From: Trichobilharzia szidati
Taxonomy: Eukaryota; Platyhelminthes; Trematoda; Strigeidida; Schistosomatidae
Direction: 5' to 3'
Assembly: GCA_944472155.2 (NCBI GenBank)
Contig: OX235271.1
Span: 67,500,416-67,564,415, forward strand
Length of the DNA stretch: 64,000 bases
In this document: piece after piece, positions 21,329 to 33,924 of the stretch
Numbering within the stretch: the first letter of the stretch is position 1
Layout of the letters: each line of letters starts with the position of its first letter
Program-made: the position numbers and the translations under genes
The notes under the pieces: generated by a model
Seen by the model: only the letters and a program-made list of their open reading frames with translations
What the model was told of the DNA's origin: nothing
Databases searched by the model: none

Positions 21329-23624
21329 TATTATTATAGACTGATGAAAATCAAAATGCACTGTGCTGTACTTGAAAAATGTTCTCTGGAAGTAAAATCA
21401 TTCTATGACACATTAGAATCTTGTATTTCTTTCATTTAATTTAATTGAAGGAGTAACTTAACTGAGACAGTTTTTCGTCAAGTTCAGTAATATTATTCGA
21501 AATTTATGCGACTGTCTTATATCACCGATTTTAGTAAATTGTAATGACTTCAATGAGTTTATATAAGTATTCATTCTACGAGGACAGCGACTGTGTTTAC
21601 ATGAAAAGAAAAAAATGAAGGAAATAACTGTCTAGTAATGAATCAATAGCGAAATCTTTGATTGTTAAAGTTCTACAAAATGGAAAACTGTAATGTTAAG
21701 ACGGAAAAAAGAAAGACAAGACTCATATCTATCAGATTTAACTGGGAAATGAAGTTGTTATAGCTGTAGCAGGTTAAGATGCAAAGGTTACTGAAGAAAT
21801 GAAATCAAATAATCTGGTTGTGTATACGAATATTTGCTTATAGTTTTCTTATTCTCTACTGCTTTGCTTATGGTTAGCAATATAATGACCACTGTTTCAG
21901 AGTACTGCAGTGATCTATGGAGTGGTTGCAGCACAAATCTGTAGTGTACATTGTACCTTCGGACTTTTGTTTGAACGAACTCACCTGACCTTTTAAACCC
22001 ACTTCTACTTTGTATTCCTGAACCTCCTGTACGGTTTCGGTTTCGCTCTCTCGCTGTGCTTTCACCTAGCACACTCTCCGAGCTTACACCGCCTCACCTG
22101 CAGATAAGTGTGTACTTCTTATTTCTTATCAAATTCTATATCTCTTTTGTGTATATACAATTCTGTTCCAGTCACACTTGCCATCTCAGGTCTTTTAACT
22201 TTGATTCCGTTCGTTAGTACTTGCACGTTAGGCAGAGTACGATTAAGGCCCTAAGCGGTGAAGAAGTTTTGTAAAAGTGGTTATTGTTAGGTCGAAGTTA
22301 ACCCAAGTCTAACTCTTACAAATCTAACATTCTGTATTCACTAGACTGATTACCCTTAAGGTTGGAAAACCGCTATTGTTTCTATGACTAAACACACAAA
22401 AAAGCACTCATTGATGCATTGTAAGCCCTTAAGGACAAGTATCAACTTTGTGCTAGAATTCTATGGACATCTATCAGTGGCAGTTATGAAACCTACATAC
22501 ACGCACATGCAAAATGACTACAATTTATGTGTGAAATCAAAGCTAGAAGTGGATCAATATGTATGTTATAAACTGAGTACACATGAAATACATAAAACCA
22601 CAGCATTCATGATGAGGAAGTAATCAGACTCATATTTATTAGTTTCTTTTAGTTTACGACCACGCTTTCTTTATAAATTAATTCTGATGATAATTCACTT
22701 TAATAAGAAAGTTCTTTAAGCGTTTTAAGGAAGGCTAACAATTGTGGCGATTTAAGGCAAAATATATGGACCACCCAGTCTTAATAACAATCTCTGAAAC
22801 TCAGCTCTTCCTAACTAAGTATTCCACAAATGAAACTTATTGTATCGGACGATAAATGTGTTTTAAACATATTAAACTGACAAACTGTTTACACATTAAA
22901 TAAATTCGCGCCTACAAATTTAAAATGAGCATATGAAATCACTTTAACCACGGGCTTTTTGTATAAACCATTTTAAACACTAGTTCTATAGGGTATGAGA
23001 TTTTTCTTATCGGCAAAAAGAAAATGTAGTGAACAAGGGTTTGAGAAACCACTGCAGTGATAAATTAGACCAAAAATGTGTTCTTTGGCATAACAACCGC
23101 TTGTCGCTGATATAACAGATCTTGAAGTCATCTATATTTTCACTGGTTTGACCGACAAATGAAGACTCTTACTTTTTCAATTTGTCATTTAGTTCTCAAA
23201 GGTGAATCAGTTCGAGGAAACACATTCTCGTCACTGTCATTTCACAAAATTACTGGGCTGGATCGAGGTCATTGGTCACACAATGACTTCGAAGGAACAT
23301 TTATCCTAACGCAGACACCTCAATCCCGTTTTAGACCAACTTGTTGCATTAAGCAGGAGGGTGGTGACCATTCCAAAGCACCCACTAGATTCATAACGAC
23401 TTCTCACCCTTTCGGATCAGAATCTCCTTAATTCTGTACATTCTGTGCATGTATGTAAATTGCACAAGATTTCATGTAAGATTATCATGATCAAACAGAC
23501 ACGACTGCGAATATATTCGACAGAGATTTGAATCAGTTATTACTTTTGAAGCGAGAAGAGTTTGCCAAGAACTGAATCTGGCGACAAACCATTTAAGAAA
23601 CTATTTCCAAACAGATATGCAGAT
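21329..23624. other. Intergenic, no firm feature
   Basis: It includes a pyrimidine-rich, less AT-biased block at about 21950-22330 that might be an old LTR or promoter, and a 90-codon open stretch at 23159-23431 with no domain. Neither can be supported. Confidence 0.3.
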
Positions 23625-23850
23625 TGAATAGATACCGACTGTGGAGACCATGAAGTAACATTATGCAGCGGGCATGCCCTTGAGTGGAGCCCAAATTGGA
23701 AATGGAGGGCTGGATGTGGAAATGACAATGACTTGCAGAAGGGGAAAGCATATGTTCAGTCGCGGAGCCAGCTGAAGGAAATTTCAGAGAACAGGAGGAA
23801 GTAGAGATGCATTGCTGAATCCCTGTGTTCCTTTTAGAACCCAAGGTAAT
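23625..23850 (+). mobile_element. RTE-type retrotransposon 3' end fragment
   Basis: The plus strand has 'catgcccttgagtggagccc' and ends with 'gtagagatgcattgctgaat', the C-terminal block of the RTE protein, as also at 48230-48410. Severely 5'-truncated. Confidence 0.55.
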
Positions 23851-25525
23851 AACAAGGCCTCGAGATTGGAGAATGATTCAGTGTCCGTTGCCGTTAAAAT
23901 GCAATTCGTGTCCATCAAAAGCCTCAACTGTAGAGCACCAGCTTCACCTTTTACTTTTTTCATTTTGCGTTTTAGAAACCATTGCCCAGCCTTGTAACTC
24001 GGCTGTTTCAAAAGTTTTAGATGTCACTACACAAGTCGCTGCCAGCGCGCATAAAACCACTCAAATGCACGATCCTCTCCCATAGCAGCTGGTGTCATCT
24101 ATGATAGCCTCTTCGGAGTCCCAAAACCAAGAGATAACAGTATCGGGGAGTTAGCTCGACAGCAAGCTGCTATAAATTGCGACATCACTGGAGTAGAGAC
24201 GCATATGTGAAAACCCAGACGACCCGCCTCATAGCACTCACACCTCTCATCCCTAGGAAGCCTGTCAACATTGTTCTTTTAAGTTTGGTGCGGATGTGCT
24301 GTCCCGGACCAGCATAAACACAGAGCAAACGAACTGAAGAATCCGTACAGCACTCATACTAACAAGTCTCCCAGAATAATATATCAGTCATGGATGGGAC
24401 TCATATTGGTGGGAGAAAGTGAGAAAGAAACAACTTGAAACACTTTCGGATGACTGCAGTGGACTGCAAGGTACTGTATTCCGATTTTTTATTTATTCTT
24501 CACGTCGGTAGATTACCCAGGCGTAGCAAATATCTGGAGGCTGTCTATTCAGACAATCTAAAATTTTTGGGACAAATGAAGGAAAAAGTGACATACTGAC
24601 ATTAAAACAGATCCCAGAACTAAGTTAAACTGGCCTGAAGAATATATTCTTCCAATAAACTTATTAAATGGAGCTACTATATTCCTCAGGCGCATATATT
24701 TTGGTTCACATCTCAGACCACCACATTTACCTAGATGTCACAGTAAGCTCCGACTCAAAAGCGACACTGATTTATAGCCAGTGGTTTTAGACGCTCAAGG
24801 ATATTAAGAAGGAACTTTGATTAAAAAATCAGTAGTATGCTTACCACTTTATGAAGATTTTTCACGAGGTGAAATTTAGAAAACATAGTCCAAATAACAA
24901 CTAGCCAACTAAAACTTGATTCATGAATTCTGGAACTGGTTGGAAGTGTCCACACGTATGATTACCGGCATGACTATTTTAACATAAGCGGAAAGAATCG
25001 TTAGTACTTCTCATACCACTGGCATACAGAAGATATAATCACAATGATCTAAAGAAATTACTATGTTGTATCTTATCTCTTCACTTCTGTCAGATCTCAC
25101 TAATTCAGAGATCATAACATTAGGGTTCGAAGCAAATGACTTACTACGTCTCTCTAAAGTTATGTTTCTAAAACCTAGTCACTAAGTTTGCCATCAATCA
25201 ATTTATTAAGAAAGAAGTAGATAACTGCGCTTCACAGTAAAGCACTAATAAACTCTGAAGATCTACTTTCTGCTGTGAGATATTTGAACAAGTTTGGAGA
25301 GATATCAACTTGTAGTTTATCAGCAACATATTTTCTATGTACATCCAAATGAACTGTACATACAAAAAAGGTGACTTGGTGATAATATGTATCGCAATGC
25401 CCTACAAAGTGCAGTTTTTAGTCATCGACATACCCAATCCGACTCCAGTGGCATACTCATAAATTCTTTCGATTCCTCAATGTTCTTGATATAAGAATAA
25501 AACTTGGGCACTGTGGTAGAGTGTA
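23851..25525. other. Intergenic, nothing recognised
   Basis: Composition at 23850-24480 is less AT-rich than the surroundings, suggesting an old unrecognised element. No domain seen. Confidence 0.3.
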
Positions 25526-25636
25526 ATTCCATTATGGGTAAATTTTATTTTGATAGAGTCTCACAGTGTTATACAGTAATATTTACTGTATAACACTGTG
25601 AGACTCTATCAAAATAAAATTTACCCATAATGGAAT
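25526..25636. repeat. Perfect palindrome, 54-bp arms, 3-bp spacer
   Basis: 25526-25579 and 25583-25636 are exact reverse complements; the spacer is TAT. The flanks are partly repeated outside (cctcaatgttct at about 25478 and at 25637). There is no coding content in the arms. It may be a small fold-back insertion or a sequencing/assembly snap-back; the sequence alone cannot tell. Confidence 0.9.
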
Positions 25637-26160
25637 CCTCAATGTTCTCTTTACACCAAATGTTGTGGTATTCCAGTACTCACAATTTAGGACTGGAAGG
25701 CAAATACGAAGTTATTACCCTAAAAGTAAAGTGCCTTGAGTTGCACAACCATGAAGCAGCATTTTTAACTAAACAATCAGAAAAAAAGAAACTAAAATAC
25801 AATCACAGATAATGAGGCAGTTATAATGCCAAGTAACTAGTCAAGTCAACAAAAGAAAAACTAACCAGATATATATCGGAGAAGTATTGATCTGTCTTTC
25901 TTATGCTGAAATAAACAGAAGTAATATACGAAATAATCTTTCAAATACGCGAGATTGTAGCGAGCTTGTGAAAAGCGGCACTTCAAACTAGACATTTTAC
26001 GCGGAAAATTCGATATTTTCGGTAGGTCAGTTACGTTGTCGTAGAATTCCACGAATCTCCATCGTAAAATTGTTTGAAAAGCCTGACTTTAGCTTAAAGA
26101 TGTATTTTTTCAATGGCTTTAAACTGAATTATGTAATCTGTTTATCTCACAACCCAAGCT

Positions 26161-27683
26161 GGCGAAGTTAAAGTGCCAGAGTCGTCTCTCAAAAGTTGAC
26201 CTTCAAGAACTGATCAGATAAAGAGAAATTGCTATGAAAAATCACTCCAAACAAAGTCATATCTGTTTTTCTGAACTTGGAGAGGGTGGATACAGTGTTC
26301 TATGTATTTACTAGGTACTTTTTCTTTTAATCTGTAGTGCTAGGTAGGGCTACAGCTTTTTGATTAAGGTTTTGATTCTAGGGTTAATGCTAGAAATGAC
26401 TCTAAACTATAGCAACCTATAAAAAACTACCTAACGAGCTGACAAGTGAACTTTATGAATTTGTGATCAGAAATGGGTCCAATGTGTTTCTGAGGACTCC
26501 TGTGAGAGATTCCAATATCCTGATTACGAGCCAGTATAAACCAGTGATTTCTCTGAGCTCGCTTCTTGATTGTAAGGTAGAGGTTCCAGATCTTCGGTGA
26601 ACTTATGCCACGCGACTGCTTTAGCTCTGGTAGACTCCAAGATGAGTGGTGCGGGGATTGGTCAAAATGTGGTTTGTAGTGTGCAGTATGTTAGGACTGA
26701 GTTGCTGCCGTGAATAGAGTTTGACCTGTAACTTTCGAGGTTTTATTGGAACATATACAAGAATATTAACCTATGTGGCTATTTTTAACTCTGTACTGCT
26801 AGTATATAGGTGTTTATTTCGAATTACTCATTTCTATATCTGAAGCATCTGCTTGGTCTCTAGGTCTTCACTAGGTAGTTTCATTATAGGCTGCTATAAT
26901 TTAGAGTCAATAGGTTAGGTTTTATGTTCAGAAGTTTGGACTACGGTTAGAGTAAGAGTAGGTTAAAGACTAGTGTCAGAAATATCAGTGAATCTTAAAG
27001 TACCATAACCTACAGTCACCTGGATAAATGGATATGTCGCGCATGGTACGATTTCTCTATAGATCATCTGTGTAGTGACCGGCAGATATTCTTAAAACAC
27101 GGTCTACAATTCTACAATGTAAAATTGTGTTTGCAATATTTTATAGTGTATTTTTCAACAAATATGCTAATATTTTGCGTCTGAAATCAGACTGGTTGTT
27201 CAAGGTTACTGTGGTTTTCGTTGTGATAGTTTAACCTTGCCCAAACGTGATATTACACTGCATAGTTGTCACTTATGTGTTTTAAGAATGTCTTCCAATC
27301 ACAACAGATGATCTATAGAGAAGTCATACTATGCGCGATGTATGCACTCATCCAGGTGACTGTAGCTAATGGTACTTTGAAATCCATTGATAAATTTTTA
27401 AAACTAATCTGATACTATTCTTTCACCTACTTCTAACTCTAACAATTATTCTAACTTTAGCCCTAAACTTAACCTTAAGCCTAAACTTTAATCTTAAGAG
27501 GCCTAACATTATGGATTTACAAGAAAGTACCTAGTAAATATGTAGAATACTGTATTCACCCTCTCAAAAGTAAAAAAAACAGGCATGACTTTGTTTGGAG
27601 TGATTTTTCATAGCATTCTCTTTATCTGATTAGTTCTTGAAGATCAACTTCTGGAAGACTTTTGCTATGATACTTCGTCCGCC
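26161..27683. mobile_element. Fold-back element with long inverted arms, unclassified
   Basis: Left arm 26161-26397 plus 26909-27100 and right arm 27277-27683 are imperfect inverted copies, aligned along almost their whole length (for example tatgaaaaatcactccaaac left, its complement at 27590-27610 right; inner ctctatagatcatctg on both sides). The central spacer is 27101-27276. No transposase frame is visible. The left arm is split by the element at 26398-26908. I infer a non-autonomous DNA element or fold-back repeat. The outer ends are only roughly fixed (ggcg...gaagt). Confidence 0.7.
26398..26908. mobile_element. Terminal-inverted-repeat element nested in the fold-back element
   Basis: It begins gactctaaactatagcaacc (26398) and ends with the inverse ggctgctataatttagagtc (26908): about 36-bp terminal inverted repeats with a few mismatches. 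It exactly interrupts the left arm of the surrounding fold-back repeat, whose right arm has no counterpart, so it is a later insertion of 511 bp. The flanks read ...gaaat / aatagg, compatible with a 3-bp AAT target duplication. No coding capacity. Superfamily not assigned. Confidence 0.7.
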
Positions 27684-28179
27684 TTCTATAGAGTTAGTAT
27701 GAGATCAGAATCACATAAGACGCGAAGCCCTGCTTTAAGGTCTTCAAATAGCATGTAGTGAAGTGCTCTACGCATTTCACTATTGGGAAAAAATCCAGGG
27801 AAGATAAACCGTTGTATACGAAGGATTGATGAATTATTGGGAAACTTATGCGTGAATACACCGAAATATGTCGTAATGTCCACAGTAGATGGAACCATAA
27901 TTCAGAGGGGAAAATAGTTGACAATTAGATGTACTTCTTATGTCATTTAGGCTTTATCTCACAGATAAAAACGTGTCCAGTTTTCTCATTTATGGAAGAC
28001 ATAGCGATTTCACGGTATTTATTAGCTGTAGCCATCGTCTTCTAAAGAAGTCTTCTGTAACTGTGCACTTGGCATCATTGGAAACATCTGGAATTTGCGA
28101 AGTGTTTGGCTTGACTATCTACAAGTTATCTTAGATATTTATTCGTGAATCTCTTATTTACCAGATCTTATTCCGCTGT

Positions 28180-28270
28180 GGCTGAAGATGTTGTCTAGGA
28201 GACTGAAAGCCAAGACTTAAATCATCTGAGTTAAAGAATACACCATCATGAAAAACCACTGTAACTACAA
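28180..28270 (+). mobile_element. Degraded 3' tail of a Penelope-like element
   Basis: 'gctgaagatgttgtctagga' followed by a decayed UTR matches the PLE tails at 15890-15990 and 13430-13515. Confidence 0.45.
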
Positions 28271-30574
28271 ATATTCTTAATTACATTAAAGCTGTTTCAA
28301 AGTGAATTCATTAGTTAACGGAGATATGGCTCAATTCTCTAATTCAGAAGAAATTTAAGAACTTAACACTTTTTAATTCTTTGAAATTGCTATAAGGTAT
28401 TCAAAAACTTTGAAAATGTATAGGCAGATAATTCACTTTTTCCATCGATGAAACTGATGATTTATTATTCACTTTAGATCAACAAATGCCAGTTTCTTTT
28501 TGGGTTTTAAGCTGTTCAAAATGCTTCTTATTTCAAGTTCATCAGTCTAAAAAGTCAAAAAATTGGGTTTGCAAAGTTTGTTCGTGCAAACAATCGTTTT
28601 TAAAAGTGAGTTACACTTGTTTCCAATAAGACCACAATTTTGCTTTGATATCATCCACGAAAAAAGATGTTTTTCGGAAAGTGAGTGACTAACATATGAA
28701 CATAAGACTCAAAATGGATGTTATTACAGTTCAGATAAGACCACTCTGAAAAGGAAAAGGCTAAAAAATCGAGTAAGAATTGAATGCGACTTAACAAAAA
28801 CACTTATATAAGTGAATGAACACCAGGCGTTTTCATCAAAAAGCTAGGCACCTAAAGGTTTCAAAGTTACCTGACATGTACATCTAGTTAATCGAAGACA
28901 TGTACATAAACTGATGCAATGATGGATTCTTCGTACTTGACTAACTACTTGAGCATTAACTATCTTCTATTCACCTCTCCCATTCCCAACTTAGTAGTGG
29001 AATAGTCTATCTGCCCCCACGGTTGTCCTGATGACAGCAGTCATCAGGTGAAATAACGCCTCATCTTATGCATGAAATTACTTCTTCCCAGAAGCAAATA
29101 ACTATCCTAAAAAAATTGTCATAATTCAGTACCATGATCTTATTGTCAGTTGGGATTTCGCAAATATCTTCAGTTTAACTTCCTCTCTCTCTCAGATAAA
29201 AAATAATCAATTAGTGCTATGTTGTGGTTTCATGGATCTCAATTTCTACTTTAGCCAACACTTATTGTCAGCGAAGTTGACGGCGCATTATTTGTAGATT
29301 GCATCCCAGTTGTTAACGATTCATATCCATATAGGCTTATTTACCTGTTTCTTAACAATCAGTGCGTCTAGCCACCGCAATAGTGTGAGTCGTGGAACAA
29401 GGACGTAATCACTTAATATCTTTTATTTTCAATCGTTATTTTCCAATCGAGAAGTGAGCCACAGAAAACTACTATTCACCACACATCATTCAATCGGTAG
29501 ACAAATATCTCGTGCTTACCGAAGATGACTGCATTAAAGATGACAAGCAGGAATTTCTTGCCTAATTGGTTTTCTTCAACAACCAGGTCTTTGGGGAGAC
29601 GCAACTTCCAAAATAGGAGTTGTTGACTTATTCAGTGACTTCCCCATTCTTAAACTAATGCAGAATCACTCTACACCACCATTATTCATTTAACTAAATG
29701 GGTCTCGAATCCCCCACTTGGGTGTTTGCCTACAGTTAACAAGACCATATCACCTTTTATCATTTAAAATGGTAATTCTAAAAACTCTATAAAGCCGAAA
29801 CTGGCAAAGTCTGGCAACTTAAAGTGGATGCATTTCGGTGCAAAGTCCTGACTTCAGACCACAAACCTTATGACAGTTTTTCATTGAATATAAGACTTTC
29901 AGACATTAAAAATCGCTGAACACTGTTTACTTTAAGAATTTAAAGTCTGTAATCATACTCAGTTTTGTTCTGATTAAAACAGCTTATTTTTAAATTATTT
30001 TATAATTACAACTAGTACCTTAGTTCATGTTTACTGCTCTTGCGATTGTTACCCAGTACAACAGCTTAATTCCTGTACAACTCTGCTAACACTCACACAC
30101 AATAGATTCCAAGTGATTTCAGTACAAGTGGAGAAATGTTATCATTCCAACAAAATTGTGTACTGTCATAATAGTATGAAGCATTTGTCGTACATATCAC
30201 TGATAGGTTGATTATTATATGAATAACCCGTCATGTGATAGTGTGACAAGGTCATATGTTTAAAATGCTTAAAGCACTTTTGATGTATAATTCACGATGA
30301 ATTTGTTGTGGTGTTAGATTATTGTATAGCCATGTTATAAATTGCTGTCATTAGTTTATTTATATTATATTCAAGTCAGAGGTTATAGCCAATTATCACG
30401 ATCTAATGTTAGCAGAATATGCACTGGAGTGACGAAAGCTTTAACAGATTTACATTGTTAAACACATTTTGAAGAGTTTGATAACACATGTATTCATGTA
30501 TTTCCTTGCTTCTATTACCTGTTCAGTTGATATTAATCACTGACAGCAGTTGTTCATTTATCTTGGTCGTTTAG
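28271..30574. other. Intergenic/intronic sequence upstream of gene B exons
   Basis: A hairpin CCTGATGAC-AGCA-GTCATCAGG lies near 29023-29055, perhaps a PLE terminus remnant. Earlier exons of gene B should lie in this direction, but I cannot place any. Confidence 0.3.
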
Positions 30575-30883
30575 GTATTCGCTGAAGGAAGTGCAAAAGA
30601 ATGTCGTGAAATTGTACAGAAATTAAACAAACAAGGTGTTCAACGTCAGATGGAGCTGCCTGGATTTGGAAAGCCAGTTCTACTAAGATTCAATCCAAAC
30701 AAATATTTACATTGTGAAACTACAGTTAAAGAGGACTTAGTATTCGAAGATAATGATTCTGCAAGTCAAGAAAATGAGGATATAGATACTGAGGTGATTT
30801 CATACAAATTACATCCTTATTCAAACTCATCTGATTCTCGAGCTGAAAAATCTACAGGCACTGGAGAAAATTTCTCACGTCTG
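30575..30883 (+). CDS. Gene B, penultimate coding exon
   Basis: The acceptor (ttatcttggtcgtttag, to 30574) and donor (ctg|gtaaat at 30884) bound 309 nt, exactly 103 codons in phase 0; the other two phases hit stops. The peptide opens VFAEGSAKECREIVQKLNKQ, then GFGKPVLLRFNPNKY, then an acidic, Ser-rich half (EDNDSASQENEDIDTE). The first 50 residues look like a folded, conserved domain with a Gly-Pro-rich turn followed by a strand (PVLLRF); the rest looks disordered. I do not recognise the family. Start codon and earlier exons are not seen. Confidence 0.7.
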
Positions 30884-31027
30884 GTAAATACTTATATGCT
30901 GATTTATAGTTACAACCTTTAACTGTGTAAATTGTTTGACTGGATCTTATGTACACTGAGCAGGTATAACTGAATTGCCTTGCAGAAAAAGTTTCATGCT
31001 ATTTCATGCAGTCACTTAGGTAACTAA

Positions 31028-31199
31028 GTGCGTCTATTGTTCAGTGATAGAATACTCGATTGCTTCCCGGCTGCTGTACTCCTAAACCTATCTTACTAGG
31101 TAAAGAGGCTAGCAACCCCACTGTGTAAAAACGTCAGACACTACTAATTCCTCAGAGCTCAAGCTCAAATCTCTACATCCCACTTGAAACGTGAAGGAA
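31028..31199 (+). repeat. Degraded SINE-1 copy in gene B intron
   Basis: It starts GTGCGTCTATTGTTCAGTGA, with recognisable 'ggtaaagaggctagcaaccc' and 'cccacttgaaacgtgaagga' blocks of the SINE-1 body and 3' end. The B box is lost. Confidence 0.6.
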
Positions 31200-31859
31200 T
31201 TAACTAGGGAAGCTAAATTGTTTCCACAAAACCCTGTTTGTAGATCAATGACATTTCACATTTCTTGTTATGTAGCCGCTAACCACTTCTTTATTTCTTG
31301 GAATTCTTTTAGTTTTTCTGATTAAATATACATAGTCTAATTCTCTGTTATATCCCAGGTAGTGTTTAATTGAAAAAGCTATTGGTTGTCACCTGAATTA
31401 CATGTTTATGCATTCAGCAGGCTATTTGTACAAGATAATTGCCCCCTTCAGCTTTTCGGTCGTAGTCATTGCCCAATATAAGTAACGCACATGTCACTCA
31501 GAATTATATCAGGTAATTGATTTAGTTACCAGTATCTTTGGTTAAATTGTGAAAGCCGTAAGACCAACCGCTGGCATATTTCCTTTTTGATGTAAAAAGT
31601 CTAGGGCCGTTTTTGTATTTTCCCTGATATATATAATGAACGCAGATTGCTGGATGACTGCAGTAGTGTAAAGCAATGAAACAACACTTTTTGTTCATAA
31701 GTGAGGGTTTTAATTCTTTTTTAGTGGGAATTTTCAAGTGGTTAGCACCATTAAATTTTTACTGTAAAGACTCGTCTTTATGCTGTTGCTTGTCATTCTT
31801 GATGTAAAGGTCAGCAGTACTTAAGTGTCTGCGTTCTATCTTTCATCGTAGATACTACA

Positions 31860-32048
31860 ATATTATCAGTAATAATGTTAGGTGTAGCGTGTTAAGTAGC
31901 GAGGGAAGATCAGTAGATGAGGTTGCAAAGTGATATCGATTGAGACGACTGAAGCATCAGTTACGCATGCCAAGTCATCAACTTACCAGATGAGCAATAC
32001 TGACTGACATATTGACAGACTGAAAAAGAGTTAGGGGTGGTTAGATGG
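31860..32048 (+). pseudogene. Non-LTR retrotransposon C-terminal fragment
   Basis: Matches the family at 5715-6600: 'atcagtagatgaggttgcaa', 'cgcatgccaagtcatcaact' and 'agactgaaaaagagttaggg'. It stops where the RTE tail at 32052 begins, so the RTE fragment was probably inserted into it. Confidence 0.55.
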
Positions 32049-32051
32049 AAT

Positions 32052-32643
32052 TAATATTATTATTATTATTCCTTTGGGTTCCGAGTAGTACATAGAGCTC
32101 CAGTAACATATTTCCTTATTATTCTTTTCTCCGAAGTCCTTTCTGGCTGGCTCCACTATTACCCTTAAGCTTTCTTCTCTTCCTCACACAATCTCCATGT
32201 TGTCATCGGACGCTCGATATGCCGTTTCCTGTTAATTCAGCTTTCACTAGAGGGTCTGACGTGCGATGTCATTCAACATTCTCTTCAGTATATATCTAGA
32301 ACATCTCCACTTTCTTCTGTGTATTGGTTGGGTGATAGTCTCTTGGTTGCTTCTTTGACTGTTTATCCTTTCTGACCAACCATCTGATCTTCAGTATCCG
32401 GCGAATGTAGCTGTTGATCAGAGTCTGTAGGCTGTTGAAAATGCTTTTCATGACGCGTGTTTCAAGTCTCCCAACCATATAGAAACATGTTAGTGTAGAA
32501 GATCTGGATATTGTTCCGTATACTGAGGAGGGCAGTAAATTTCCACATTGATTCCAGAGTAATGAAGGCCTATCTTGTTTTCCCGGTCCTGCCTTTGACT
32601 TCCCTATATATGTCGCATGTATTTGATTTATTCTTGTAAACAT
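32052..32643 (-). pseudogene. RTE-type retrotransposon 3' end in gene B intron
   Basis: Minus strand, from 32643 downward: KSKAGPGKQDRPSLLWNQCG and MKSIFNSLQTLINSYIRRIL, matching the RTE C-terminal region (also at 38008-38214). A UTR follows, ending in a (TAA)n run (plus strand attattatt at 32052-32064). 5'-truncated. Confidence 0.75.
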
Positions 32644-32688
32644 ATAAGAAGATCATATAATTTACTGTTATCTCTATTTTAAATTTAG

Positions 32689-32793
32689 AATTTCGATGAT
32701 GCATATCTCGAAGAAGGTACTTCTTCATTGTCCAATAATTCTTCTACAAATCCATCGCAAAGTACCGGTTCAAAATGGGATGTTTATTTGTGA
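32689..32793 (+). CDS. Gene B, terminal coding exon
   Basis: The acceptor tttaaatttag (to 32688) leads into 34 codons in phase 0 plus TGA at 32791-32793; phase 0 is what the exon ending at 30883 needs. The peptide is NFDDAYLEEGTSSLSNNSST... ending STGSKWDVYL, again acidic and Ser/Asn-rich. A possible poly(A) signal ATTAAA lies at 32931-32936. The intron (1805 bp) holds three transposon fragments. Confidence 0.65.
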   Translation, partial: NFDDAYLEEGTSSLSNNSSTNPSQSTGSKWDVYL

Positions 32794-33924
32794 TAATAAT
32801 GCTGTTAAATTCAAAAAGTGACATGCTGCATTTATTGTTTTTGTAATTACTTCAATGCAAACTTATTTCGTGTGATTCCTTCCTAATAAGATATTTAAGC
32901 ACCAATATATATTCAAAAAATTATAAATACATTAAAATTTGTAAATTAGTCTCAATATTTATGTGGGTAGTTATAGATTAGAATGAGTCTAGTAATAATG
33001 CTCCTAAAAGTAACCGTTTTGATTGAAATACTTGAAACTTCTGAAAATTTCACTCAAAAACCACTCGCATTTCTATTCAATTCATAAGTTGATCATGTCT
33101 TTTTTGTGTGAGGGCTAATACAACTACCTGATTGCTGCAACTATGATAGGTACAACGGGATTTGTAATATTTGAAATTTGAGCGCCTAAACTATTTTAAT
33201 ATTTCTCCATAGAAATTCAAAATGAGCTTACGAACATTTAGAAGTCATCGACAGGATATCTGTACAACCAGATAATCATTCATAGGTAAATTTGTGAACC
33301 ATGAATTTAAATTAAGCTGAGTTATTGAGTTCTGGCAGCTGCTTTCCTTTCATTGGTCAGGTTAAGTATGGCATTGCTGCGTCTAACTGATATTGGGAAG
33401 GCCGAAAGATAAGATTACAGTGTGAATTTTAAGAAAGTTGTTTGTAAGTGTTTATAAAAAAAATTCCCCAATGGAACAACCAATATTTTATATTTTCTTA
33501 TGCGAATGCAAATGTCAATCAGTAACTTTCGTTGTTCAGAGTAATATTTGTCGCTTGAGTGATAATGAACAATTACCTGTCAGTTGATTGACCAAGTTAA
33601 TTTCACCCGCGAAACTACTGACACACTACCCTTTAGTTTTGACTTTCGCTTATCAAAAAAACTGGAAAGTCACCTACCCTATATCATATTACATTTACTA
33701 AAGTAAGATTGTTATTTAGACTCATAATCACAATAAGTATCATCTGTTGCTAAACAAAGCTACTGGAATAATCCTTCTGCGCGAAGATGTTGAAAAAATC
33801 CAGTCTACTGAACACCTTGTGCCTGTTATTCTTCCTTATCAAATATAAGACAATGCTACAAAAGTAGTATAAAACAATTCTAAGTATAATTACAGGTAGT
33901 GGAATTATTGAGCGTATTTATCAC
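32794..33924. other. Probable gene B 3' UTR and intergenic sequence
   Basis: AT-rich; nothing else recognised. Confidence 0.35.

Noticed and set aside
21950..22330. Possible solo LTR or promoter block
   Set aside because: It has different composition and a pyrimidine-rich run, but no second copy, no TG..CA ends and no TATA box that I can support.
29023..29055. CTGATGAC...GTCATCAGG followed by GAAA, as a possible hammerhead
   Set aside because: The hairpin uses the core bases in its own stem, and no stem II/stem III geometry can be drawn.
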